This document shows, piece after piece, positions 26,364-36,200 of a stretch of DNA of 64,000 bases (positions within the stretch are counted from its first letter, which is position 1; every line of letters begins with the position of its first letter). The translations under genes were made by a program, and so were the position numbers. The stretch is from Paenibacillus sp. 1001270B_150601_E10. Its GTDB lineage: Bacteria; Bacillota; Bacilli; Paenibacillales; Paenibacillaceae. The notes under the pieces were generated by a model. That model was not told where the DNA came from and searched no databases. It worked only from the letters and a program-made list of their open reading frames with translations. The stretch lies in NCBI RefSeq assembly GCF_015558675.1, contig NZ_JADMOL010000011.1, positions 1 through 64,000 on the forward strand, read 5' to 3'.

Positions 26364-28994
26364 TTATGCACCTGCTTGATCGCTAACAAGCTTTTCAACA
26401 AGAGCAAGCGCTTCTTGAATCTTGCTTGCGTCTTTACCTCCTGCTTGCGCCATGTCTGGACGGCCGCCACCGCCGCCGCCTGTTACTGCCGCGATTTCTT
26501 TGATCATCTTGCCTGCGTGGAAGCCCTTCTTCACAAGCTCAGGCGCTACGGATACAACAAAGTTCACTTTGCCTTCGGCAACCGCTCCAAGCACCACAAT
26601 GGTCTCAGGGAGCTTCGTCTTCAGCTCGTCCGCCGTTGTACGGATCGCATCCATGCCGCTTGCTTGAATCTCAGCTGCGAGCACCTGCACGCCTGCAATC
26701 GTACGAACTTGGTCAGTCAGCTGGCCAGCTTCAATGCTCGAAAGCTTCGCGTTCAAGGATTCGTTCTCACGCTGCAAGTCCTTCTCGCGTTGGAACATGC
26801 TTTCAATACGCTTCGGCACGTCTGCGATATTGGATTTGAGCAATTGTGCTGCCTGCTTCAACAAGTCAAGCTGTTCGTCCATATATTGATAAGCAAAGCG
26901 TCCTGTTACCGCCTCGATACGGCGCACGCCAGAGCCGATACCACTCTCGCTTACGATTTTGAACAACCCAATTTCCGATGTATTTTTCACATGCACACCG
27001 CCGCAAAGCTCAATGCTGTAAGTTCCAACTTGAACGACGCGCACGATATCTCCATATTTTTCACCGAACAAGGCCATCGCACCAAGTGCCTTCGCTTTAT
27101 CGATGCTCATCTCTTCGATCACAACCGACGTGCTCTTCCAGATCTGCTCATTGACACGACGCTCGATATCCTGAAGCTCTTCTGGCTTAATGCTGCCAAG
27201 CTGTGTGAAGTCAAAGCGAAGACGCTCTTCTTCCACAAGGGAACCCGCTTGGTTAACATGCTCGCCAAGGACATCCTTGAGCGCACGATGCAAGAGGTGA
27301 GTCGCGGTATGGTTCTTAATAATCGCATCGCGTTCCGTGCGGTCAATGGAAGCCGTCAGCTCCATTCCTACGCGAAGCGTTCCAGCTTCAACCGTGACTG
27401 CATGCACATGCTGGCCATGTGGTGCTTTCTTCACGTTTGTAACGTTTGCTCTCAGTTCGTTAGACGTAAATACACCGTTGTCGCTGACCTGACCACCGCT
27501 CTCTGCATAGAACGGCGTTTGATCCAAGATCACTTGGCAGGTCGTTCCTGCGGGAGCCTCTTCTGCCAGCTCTTCATTCACGATGATCGCGAGAACCTTC
27601 GCATTCGCCTCAACCTGCTGATAGCCGACAAACGTGCTGGATGTCGTATAATCTGCAAGAGCTCCGCCTTGCACCTTCATGCTTTCCACGTCTTGGCGCG
27701 CTGCGCGTGCACGATCGCGCTGCTCCTGCATCGCCTGCTCGAAGCCTTCATGGTCGACGCTAAGACCGTGCTCTGCTGCATAATCTTCTGTTAAGTCAAG
27801 CGGGAAGCCATACGTATCATACAGCTTGAATGCTTCTGTACCATTGATTTGGGAGCGGCCTTCTGCCTTAGCCGAAGCTGCCATCTCAGACAAGATGTTC
27901 AAGCCGTCCGTCAATGTCTCATGGAAGCGCTCCTCTTCATTTTTAACAACCTTCTCAATGAACTCGCGCTTCTCCACGATATCTGGGTAATGTCCACCCA
28001 TCACGTCGCCTACCGTCTTCACAAGTTCTACCATGAACGGACGCTCAATGCCAAGAACCTTGCCATAGCGAACCGCACGGCGGAGCAAACGGCGAATGAT
28101 ATATCCGCGGCCTTCGTTGGAAGGAAGCACACCGTCTCCTACTGCAAATACAACGGTACGAATATGGTCTGCGATAACTTTGAACGCAACATCATGCTCT
28201 TCATTCTTCTTGTAAGGCACACCCGCAATGCGGCTAGTTGCTTCAATGACCGGAATAAAGAGATCGGTATCAAAGTTCGAATCCACATCCTGAAGAATGG
28301 AAGCAAAGCGCTCAAGCCCTGCGCCGGTATCAATATTTTTATTTGGAAGCGGCGTGTAGCTGCCGTCCTTGTTGTGGTTGAATTGAGAGAATACAAGGTT
28401 CCATACTTCGAGATAACGCTCATTCTCGCCGCTTGGATAGCATTCAGGATCATTAGGGTCACCATACGCTTCGCCGCGATCATAGAAGATCTCTGTACAT
28501 GGGCCGCATGGACCTTCACCGATATCCCAGAAGTTATCCTCCGTCTTAATGATGCGCTCTGCTGGCAGACCTATTTTCTCGTTCCAATAGCGGAATGCCT
28601 CTTCATCCTCTGGATATACCGTTACATAAAGACGGTCTGGATCGAAGCCGATCCACTGCTTGTCCGTTAGGAATTCCCAAGCCCATGTAATCACTTCTTC
28701 TTTGAAGTAATCGCCAATGGAGAAGTTGCCCAGCATTTCAAAGAACGTATGGTGACGGCGCGTCTTCCCTACATTCTCAATATCATTTGTACGAATACAT
28801 TTTTGAGAGTTCGCAATACGCGGATTCTCCGGCTTTACGCGGCCGTCAAAGTACGGCTTGAGCGGCGCCATTCCTGCATTAATCCATAACAGAGACGGGT
28901 CATTGTGCGGCACAAGGGAAGCGCTTGGCTCAATATGATGACCTTTGCTCTCGAAGAATGCTAACCATTTCGAACGTATCTCGCTTGCTTTCAT
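26364..28994 (-). CDS. alaS: Alanine-tRNA ligase
   Basis: 876 residues from ATG 28994, eight bases after GGAGG; a longer frame runs into the T-box leader. The class II catalytic core begins [28 protein letters not shown]. Motif 2 lies in [28 protein letters not shown]. The editing domain has [11 protein letters not shown] and [17 protein letters not shown], which carry the His and Cys zinc ligands. The C-terminal Gly-rich [15 protein letters not shown] belongs to the C-Ala domain. It charges tRNA-Ala and edits mischarged Ser and Gly. Controlled by the T-box leader just upstream. Confidence 0.97.
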   Translation of the reverse strand: MKASEIRSKWLAFFESKGHHIEPSASLVPHNDPSLLWINAGMAPLKPYFDGRVKPENPRIANSQKCIRTNDIENVGKTRRHHTFFEMLGNFSIGDYFKEEVITWAWEFLTDKQWIGFDPDRLYVTVYPEDEEAFRYWNEKIGLPAERIIKTEDNFWDIGEGPCGPCTEIFYDRGEAYGDPNDPECYPSGENERYLEVWNLVFSQFNHNKDGSYTPLPNKNIDTGAGLERFASILQDVDSNFDTDLFIPVIEATSRIAGVPYKKNEEHDVAFKVIADHIRTVVFAVGDGVLPSNEGRGYIIRRLLRRAVRYGKVLGIERPFMVELVKTVGDVMGGHYPDIVEKREFIEKVVKNEEERFHETLTDGLNILSEMAASAKAEGRSQINGTEAFKLYDTYGFPLDLTEDYAAEHGLSVDHEGFEQAMQEQRDRARAARQDVESMKVQGGALADYTTSSTFVGYQQVEANAKVLAIIVNEELAEEAPAGTTCQVILDQTPFYAESGGQVSDNGVFTSNELRANVTNVKKAPHGQHVHAVTVEAGTLRVGMELTASIDRTERDAIIKNHTATHLLHRALKDVLGEHVNQAGSLVEEERLRFDFTQLGSIKPEELQDIERRVNEQIWKSTSVVIEEMSIDKAKALGAMALFGEKYGDIVRVVQVGTYSIELCGGVHVKNTSEIGLFKIVSESGIGSGVRRIEAVTGRFAYQYMDEQLDLLKQAAQLLKSNIADVPKRIESMFQREKDLQRENESLNAKLSSIEAGQLTDQVRTIAGVQVLAAEIQASGMDAIRTTADELKTKLPETIVVLGAVAEGKVNFVVSVAPELVKKGFHAGKMIKEIAAVTGGGGGGRPDMAQAGGKDASKIQEALALVEKLVSDQAGA

Positions 28995-29021
28995 CAAAGA
29001 TTCCTCCTGAATGTGGTCTAT

Positions 29022-29300
29022 AAAAATAAAAAACGTCCCTGCATATAACAGGGACGATGAGTATCGCGGTACCACCCTGGTTATCGCGGCTACCTCTAAG
29101 ACAGCACACGATCTCCTTGAGCGTTGATAACGGAACGACCCGGTGAAGTCCTTTCACACTCTGAAACTAGCTTTCAACAGCTCTTCATGGCAAGAATTAT
29201 TTCAGCCCGGCAGCTGCGAGAGGCATCCTAGCACATGTTTCTCCGCCTGTTCTCATACCCGCTGCACTGTAATTCTTTCTCTGGTCCAAGGTCTTCTGTT
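29022..29300 (-). promoter_or_regulatory. T-box riboswitch of alaS
   Basis: The minus strand holds the conserved T-box AGGGTGGTACCGCG (29078-29065). This is followed by the terminator stem CGTCCCTG/CAGGGACG and TTTTTT (29056-29022). The stem I base pairs AAGAATTA with TAATTCTT. A GCT codon followed by a purine (29206-29204) lies on the 3' side of stem I and is the likely Ala specifier. Uncharged tRNA-Ala should stabilise the antiterminator and permit alaS transcription. Confidence 0.92.
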
Positions 29301-29356
29301 TACTTAGGTTTCGTCAACGTTTTTACCTGTTAAAACCTGCGGTTAATCTTCTCAAA

Positions 29357-29385
29357 AGTATATTTTACTGCGCTTATTTTGTCAA
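29357..29385 (-). promoter_or_regulatory. Sigma-A promoter of alaS
   Basis: TTGACA (29385-29380), a 17-base spacer and TATACT (29362-29357) give a near-consensus promoter for the T-box leader. The -35 lies in the last codons of the upstream SLH gene. Confidence 0.85.
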
Positions 29386-32300
29386 ATAATTCACCTGGAC
29401 AAGAAGTCGCTCCAGCATCACAGCAGCTTGGGCGCGAGTCGCGATTCCTTGAGGGTCAAAAGTGTTTGTGGTTACGCCTGCAATGAGCCCCGAGGAGACG
29501 GATCTGATCACCGCATCCTTCGCATAGGAGGAGATGCGTCCGCGATCCTTGAAGCCTTGCAGCACATTGCTATTATAAGCTGTATCCTGCTTCACATAAT
29601 CCAGGGTGCGAACCAGCATAACCGCCATTTGCTCACGCGAGATGTTCTGATTCGGGCGGAAGGTTCCATTTTCATACCCGCCAATAATACCTGCCTTGGT
29701 CGCCGCTCCAATATAGGCTACCATCGGGTGGCTTGAGCCTACGTCTGAATAAGCATTCGCAGCACTTGCGTTGCTCTCGAGTCCAAAGGAGCGTGCAAGC
29801 AGCACAGTAAATTGGCCTCTCGTCACCGAAGCATTTGGTGCAAAACGGCTGCTGCTTACGCCTTCAATAATGAATTTGTTCGCAAGATGCGAAATGGACG
29901 CTTGCGCCCAGTGCGCTCGAATGTCGCTGAAGCTCTTGCTCCGCTCAACAGCAGCAAAGATGTCATTATCAGATGGATAGAACCTCAATACGGATAAGCC
30001 TCCGCCTTGCTTAATCGTATTCGGAATGTATTGCAATCGATCTCCTGCTCGATCGTATCGGATCATCGAAGTGCGATCATTGTAGACAGCGCGGTTCACC
30101 TTCACTTTGGCCTCGGTTTGCACAACTAGCGCTTGTGTTGGTGTACTGCTCGAATAGGCCGATGCATACAGATCAATCGGCAGAGCCCTGAATTCTGCTC
30201 CGCTATCCTCAACAGCCTTAGCCATCTGGGTCGCGTAAGATAACGCGCCTTCAATCTGCAGCTGCACATAAATCGATGAAGACTGGCTGAACTGGCGCTT
30301 TAACTGGCTGTAATTGATATTTTTAAGCGGGAGCGTATATATGACGTCCCCATAACGAATGGAGAACTTAGCATCCTTCTCGCTCGCATAAATCTCCTCC
30401 AGCACCTGCAATGGCACTGCAACCATGGCAGCCTTCTCGCTTGCTGGCACCTCAAATGCAAGATGATGGTCAGAGCTGTAGCGGACGGCATACTGCAGCG
30501 CTTCTCTCAGCTTGCTTTCATTAACCGTGTAGCGCTTAATCGATACCCCGTATCGAGATCGCTCGCTCGTGGTTGAAGCGGCTTTCGATTGAAGCAGGAA
30601 AAGATTCGAATCCAAGAAAGCCTCATATGGCGCTTGAACGACATCGTCAGGTCTTCCAGATACCTGATCCGTTTGATTCGATAATACCGCATTGCCAAAC
30701 GATGCAACCTGATTTCCACTCAAATCTTTAAGCGGCACATTGCCTGGCACATACGTTAGCGAGACATTCGCTGCAGCGCTGACTGGGGATTCCAGAACCA
30801 ACGTTACAGTATCATTTTGAATGGAAGCACTCTTCACCTTGCGATTGACATTAGACGCATATACGTAGAACTGATTTAGGGAAGGCGCAGAGCTTGCATT
30901 TAACTTTTCTGAAAAAACAAGTGTCACGACGCTGCCTTTAATGACGCCTGTTCGCAGCGTTGGAGCAGTCGTGTCCGATGAATCTGTTACTGTTCGGTAG
31001 GAGAAGCCGACAGCGGCATTGCCTGCCAGATCTCGTATCTTGGCATCCCCTGGCACATAGGACACGCGTACTTCGTCACTTTCCTTCACACCTGAGCTAA
31101 GCGTCAAGACAACGGTGTTGTTGATCACTTGTACCCGCTCCACATATCTTGCCGCATCATTTACCAGTACCGAATAGTGGCTCCGCATCGGAATCGAATT
31201 CGGATCAAGCAATTCATTGTAGGTGAGTGTGAGCAGGCTCCCTTTGACAGAGGTCTGTTCCAGGGTTGGCGCTTTCGTATCCTGCAGATTCTGAACTAGC
31301 TGCCCTTGGAACGAACGAAGCGCATTCCCTGTTTCATCTTTTATTGGGTAATTGTTTGGTGTATAAGATACTTTGACAATTTGTCCGTTGCTAACTGAAT
31401 GTTGAAGTGTTAGTGTTACGGTTCTACCACTATGCTCTAGACGTCGTAATGTTACATTCCGATCATCGTAGGTTACTCTGAATTGAGATAGAGCATTTGT
31501 AGATACAGTACCTAGAGTCTCATCAAAGGTTAATTTTAACGTCGATCCGGATATAACTGCATTTTCAACCTTCGGAGCTGCTGTGTCTTTTCCATTTTCA
31601 ATAACAATGCCTCCAATATCACTGGCACGATTACCTGCAAGATCCTCAATCGCATATGGTGATTGTTTTGGCACTGTATAACTTAATAGTACTGTCAATC
31701 CAGTATTAATCCCGCTCTTTAACTTTATGTCTACATATGAGTCTTGTATCGATATTTTATCGATCACTTGCTCCTTGCCGTTCACAAGAATGCGGTAAGC
31801 TTTTAAAGGAGGGACAGTATCTCGATTAAGTGACTCATTGTAAATAAGACGGATTGTATCGTATGCTACCAATCGATAAGATTGCAGTACAGGCATAATA
31901 GAGTCATTACCTTTAGTCCAAAACTGCCATCCCTCCTCCTCTTTGATACCACGGAATAAATTTTTATCCTGATCCACAAACGCTCCTTCATCAACCGTAA
32001 CGACGATCTGATCATTTGACTTAAAATCCTGAATTGGATCAATTGTAATGGTGTTTGTTCCATTACCAGTCACCTGCGGTGAGTTTACAGGAACCATTCC
32101 AACCAAGTTCCCTCGTGTAAGAGACTTAAAATGTATATTCCCCTTATTCGCCCAAACGGGTTCAGAAAATGTAATGGATAGATTGCTTCCAACAAAAAAA
32201 TCTGATCGCCCCGGGGCTGGGATAAATGATGTTGCAATAGGCGCAATTGTATCTTGTACTGTTTTAAATGACCATCCATTCTGACCATATAGTCCTGCAA

Positions 32301-32763
32301 AGTCTCCATGCTCACCCTTGAAAGTACCATTTTCAACTACGACATAATAATTCATATTCCCCTGTAAAGAAATTGAAGGTTGCCAAGTAACTGTACGTTG
32401 ATTGTTTGATATTAATATGCTTTGGTCACTTACGCTACTACGCCAAACTTCCTTGTTCGTCGATGCTTCAAAAAGGATAAGAAATCCATCTCCTTTTTTC
32501 ACTTCTTCATCAAACGTGAATTGCAAAGTAGGATTTGATCGTATTGACAGTGTTCCTTGATGACTCGGTTGATAAGATATAATACGAGGTTGACGATAAG
32601 TATCCTTAGATTGTTCCAAAGAAGATGTTTGTGCAGGAGCAGACGGTTGCTTTATTGAGTATGCTTCTTCAGATATGCTTGATGCTGCTGACACACCGGC
32701 AGTTATAGACGCTTCAACTAACAGAAGAGAAACTAACAACGTCACAAAAGTCTTCTTAACCAA
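29374..32763 (-). CDS. SLH-domain surface protein with Ig-like repeats
   Basis: 1129 residues from a TTG start at 32763, selected because GAGGG lies seven bases upstream; an ATG at 32784 has no ribosome site. A signal peptide (TFVTLLVSLLLVEASITAGVSAAS) comes first. Two SbsA-type Ig-like domains follow (PRIISYQPSHQGTLSIRSNPTLQFTFDE, then DTIAPIATSFIPAPG). Four SwmB-like repeats of about 100 residues start at DSIMPVLQSYR, DTAAPKVENAV, DTKAPTLEQTS and DTTAPTLRTGV. A region of about 240 residues is unassigned. Three SLH motifs end the protein (FSDIRAHWAQASI, YSDVGSSHPMVAYI, FKDRGRISSYAKDAV). SLH motifs bind pyruvylated wall polymer. Role in adhesion or wall structure is inferred. The AT content of the N-terminal half is higher than that of neighbouring genes. 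Confidence 0.88.
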   Translation of the reverse strand: MVKKTFVTLLVSLLLVEASITAGVSAASSISEEAYSIKQPSAPAQTSSLEQSKDTYRQPRIISYQPSHQGTLSIRSNPTLQFTFDEEVKKGDGFLILFEASTNKEVWRSSVSDQSILISNNQRTVTWQPSISLQGNMNYYVVVENGTFKGEHGDFAGLYGQNGWSFKTVQDTIAPIATSFIPAPGRSDFFVGSNLSITFSEPVWANKGNIHFKSLTRGNLVGMVPVNSPQVTGNGTNTITIDPIQDFKSNDQIVVTVDEGAFVDQDKNLFRGIKEEEGWQFWTKGNDSIMPVLQSYRLVAYDTIRLIYNESLNRDTVPPLKAYRILVNGKEQVIDKISIQDSYVDIKLKSGINTGLTVLLSYTVPKQSPYAIEDLAGNRASDIGGIVIENGKDTAAPKVENAVISGSTLKLTFDETLGTVSTNALSQFRVTYDDRNVTLRRLEHSGRTVTLTLQHSVSNGQIVKVSYTPNNYPIKDETGNALRSFQGQLVQNLQDTKAPTLEQTSVKGSLLTLTYNELLDPNSIPMRSHYSVLVNDAARYVERVQVINNTVVLTLSSGVKESDEVRVSYVPGDAKIRDLAGNAAVGFSYRTVTDSSDTTAPTLRTGVIKGSVVTLVFSEKLNASSAPSLNQFYVYASNVNRKVKSASIQNDTVTLVLESPVSAAANVSLTYVPGNVPLKDLSGNQVASFGNAVLSNQTDQVSGRPDDVVQAPYEAFLDSNLFLLQSKAASTTSERSRYGVSIKRYTVNESKLREALQYAVRYSSDHHLAFEVPASEKAAMVAVPLQVLEEIYASEKDAKFSIRYGDVIYTLPLKNINYSQLKRQFSQSSSIYVQLQIEGALSYATQMAKAVEDSGAEFRALPIDLYASAYSSSTPTQALVVQTEAKVKVNRAVYNDRTSMIRYDRAGDRLQYIPNTIKQGGGLSVLRFYPSDNDIFAAVERSKSFSDIRAHWAQASISHLANKFIIEGVSSSRFAPNASVTRGQFTVLLARSFGLESNASAANAYSDVGSSHPMVAYIGAATKAGIIGGYENGTFRPNQNISREQMAVMLVRTLDYVKQDTAYNSNVLQGFKDRGRISSYAKDAVIRSVSSGLIAGVTTNTFDPQGIATRAQAAVMLERLLVQVNYLTK

Positions 32764-33201
32764 CTTGTATCCCTCACTTGTCATTGGAATATATTTACTA
32801 TATTTGTTTAGACGTTATTTCCCTTCATTAAGTTTCCATTGTTCACAAATTTGTTCGTTGTCTTTTACAGATGCTCTATTCTGAATGGTTTATATAGACC
32901 TAGACAAAATCCAATTATTATAAATGCTAATCCCCCACCCCCAGTATTTTGGTGATGACGGGCACAATTGAAATTGTATTCATCCCAATAAATCAATCGC
33001 TTTCATTCGTCAATCATCCACATGATTTGACCTGTGTTCATAGGACGTAAAGCCCATGAATAAGTGTGGACAGTACGCTACAATAAGCATTAGCCTTATG
33101 GCAACATATGGAATCTACTATTTTATTCAAGGAGGGTTGTCCGTTATTACCTTCACATCGATGAGAGAGCATAGCACTATAGTCCGAGAGGAGATTGCAG
33201 C
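32764..33201. other. Divergent intergenic region between two surface-protein genes
   Basis: 438 bases with no gene. It should carry promoters for both the SLH protein (leftward) and the S8 protease (rightward). A TACAAT lies on the plus strand near 33078 without a good -35. A strong AAGGAGG (33129-33135) is not followed by a usable start; the next in-frame ATG (33161) opens 14 codons that overlap the protease start. Runs of C at 32931-32941 are notable but unexplained. Confidence 0.5.
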
Positions 33202-36200
33202 TTGAAATCGAAACCTATACGTCAAAAATTAGCGGGAATACTCTCTATAGCCATGGCGGCTGCCCTGCTGTTCCCCGCCCCATCTCACGTTTATGCGCAA
33301 GAAACCGCACCTCAAGAACAGCTTCAGCCAAAAATAACTTCCGGATTGTCTCCAAACTTTCTGCTTTCCGACCAGTCCGACCTCTCCTTGAATTCATCCC
33401 AAGCAAGCAATTTCGTCACTCAATCAGACAGTACAGAGCCTATCACCGTCATCGTTGAATTGAGCACAGACCCCGTCGCCTTGTCCCAGTCTAAACAATC
33501 AAAAAGCTTAGCCCCTTCAGCAGGCGAACAAGAACGAAAAATTCGCTTGGAGCACATTGCTTTTAAAGCACAAGCAGAGAAAAGCTTGGACATCCTGTTC
33601 AAACACGAGTACACGAAGGCATTCAACGGCTACTCTGTAACGCTTCCGGCCAATCAAGTAGAGCGCTTGACAAGGCTCTCTGGCGTAAAAGCCGTTTATC
33701 CGAATTTGGAATATAAGACGCTTCCTGTCGATAACGGTTATGCCTTCAAACCGCTCATGGACGAAAGCGCTCCACATATTGGTGCTGATAAGCTGTGGGA
33801 TATCGGTGTCACAGGCAAGGGCATTAAGGTGGGCGTGCTCGACACCGGCGTCGATTATAAGCACCCTAGCTTAAAGGGCGCGTATAAAGGCGGATGGGAC
33901 TTTGTCGATAATGACAATGACCCGATGGAGACACTTCCTGATCCGACAAAGCCACCTATGGCCGACGGAACGGAATACCATACTACACATGGGACGCATG
34001 TATCCGGCACTATAGTTGGACGCGGGAATCCAAAAGAGTCAAATGCGGAGAATGGATGGGTCAAAGGCGTAGCCCCTGAGGCTGATCTCTATGTATATCG
34101 AGTGCTGGGGCCCTATGGCAGAGGCTCAACTGAAAATATTATTGCAGCAATCGAACGGTCCATTACAGACAAGATGGATGTGATTAATCTATCGCTTGGC
34201 GGAAAGTTCAACAATGCATTTACTGCGGATTCAGTGGCGGTCAACAATGCGATGCTGGCAGGTGTTACCGTTGTACTGGCGGCTGGCAACGAAGGTCCGA
34301 ATGACGGAACAGTAAGCACACCAGGAGGCGCGCATATTCCAATTTCCGTTGGCGCTTCTACACCTCCAATGATTACACCAATTTTCGAATCGCAAGGCAT
34401 CAGCAGCGTATATGCGCAATTGGCTGAATATGCCCCTGAAATCAGTGAACCGGGCACAACCTTTGAGGCTGTCTATGCCAAGTTTGGCAAACCTGAAGAT
34501 TACAAAAATCTGGACGTGTCAGGCAAGCTGGCTCTCGTTATGCGCGGTGAAATCAGTTTTCAGGAAAAAGCCCTTAATGCCGCAAAAGCTGGTGCCGCAG
34601 CCGTGATCATCTATAACAATGAGCCAGGTGAACTGAAAGCAACGCTTGGTTCAGAGGGACAATACGTTCCTACCTACACGATTTCCAAAGATGCAGGTAT
34701 TACGTTGTTGGCGAATGTAGAAAAAGGGGAATCCATCTCTTTCAATACGGTTCAAGAGCAGGATCTGCTCGCTGACTTCAGCTCCCGCGGACCGATCAAT
34801 CCCGACTTCTCCATCAAGCCTGACATTACGGCTCCAGGAGTCGCTATCCGTTCTTCCGTACCCGCTTGGGATGGGAATTATGCGGATGCATACAAGGATT
34901 CACAAGGGACAAGCATGGCTGCCCCACATATAGCTGGTGCCGCTGCTTTGCTGCTTGAGAAGTACGAGGGCAGTGTCAAAACATCTGATCTAAAAGCATT
35001 ATTGATGAACAATGCCGTGCCAATGAAAGACCGGAATCATAAGGATTATACGGTAACCGAGCAAGGTGCCGGCCGAGTGGATCTTGATCAGGCCGTACAA
35101 GCAAAAGCTATTGCACTTGTTCAAGCAACCACAACTGCAACGAAAGATCAACAACCTATCCCTTATGAGACTGGAAGCATTTCCTTCGGCACTGCCGCCT
35201 CAGGCGAACTCTCTCATACGATTAAAGTGAAGGACATCGCTAATTCGCCACAAACCTATTCGATCATCAGCACATGGAATGGTACGGCTAAAGGTATTGC
35301 GTTAACATTCAATACGGATACCGTTGCCGTACCAGCAGGTGGTGCAGGCAGCTTTAACGTAGATGTAACCGTTCCGCCACAAGCTGCCGAGGGCATCTAC
35401 GAAGGGACTGTAACGTTAAAGGAAACGTCAACTGGTCACGAGCTGCATCTGCCTGTCAGTTTGTACGTTGGAGAAGCTTTTGAGATCGATGCCATCACAA
35501 ACGTAACCGCTGATCCCATAATCTTCTCTCCGAACGGGGAATCCCCTCAAGAAACAACCGACGTCACTTTTGCAGTTAATAAGCCGCTTAATGACGTAAA
35601 GATTACAGTAACAGACAGCGTATATGGGAATGTCATGGGTGACTTGTATGCTAGCCATGACCTGCATATACCTGACATTTATGGAAAGCTGAAATGGGAC
35701 GGCTCTGTGTCGAATGGTGAGGAGAAAGTCCAGTTGGAAGACGGTGAATATTACCTCACCCCTTTTGCAAATCAAGAAAAAATCGAAAAGCAGCGTTCTT
35801 CATTCATTATCGATCGTCATGCCCCTGAGTCGGTATTGGATGAACAACCACTGATTGTAGATGGCTCAAACCCGGGCATAGGATATATTCACGGAAAGAT
35901 CACAAAGGATTTGCTGATTGATTTGTTCCCAACAACAATTCCGATGAGCAGTTATATCGCCGTCGCTGTCCTTGATCAAAACGCGAATCAGCATGACGGA
36001 ATCATTAACGACGACGGGACATTTACGGTAAGTGTGCCTTTAAATGCGGGCATGAATGCGTTTGAAGTGTATGTATATGATGCAGCATTAAATGGTGTCT
36101 TTGCACCTGCTCATCAAGTTGTGTTTGATCATGCTTATAAAGATTCTGTCTATGCCGCAAGCAGCAAGCCAGAAGTCTTAACGGGAGAACAATTCGACGT

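Noticed and set aside
26337-28670. Long plus-strand open frames of 485 and 273 codons
   Set aside because: They lie antisense inside alaS, have no ribosome sites, and their compositions (Cys, His, Leu rich) are those of a mirror of a coding gene.
30600-31900. Possible DNA direct repeats in the Ig-like surface protein gene
   Set aside because: The four repeats are visible at protein level only; the DNA copies are too diverged to call a repeat array.
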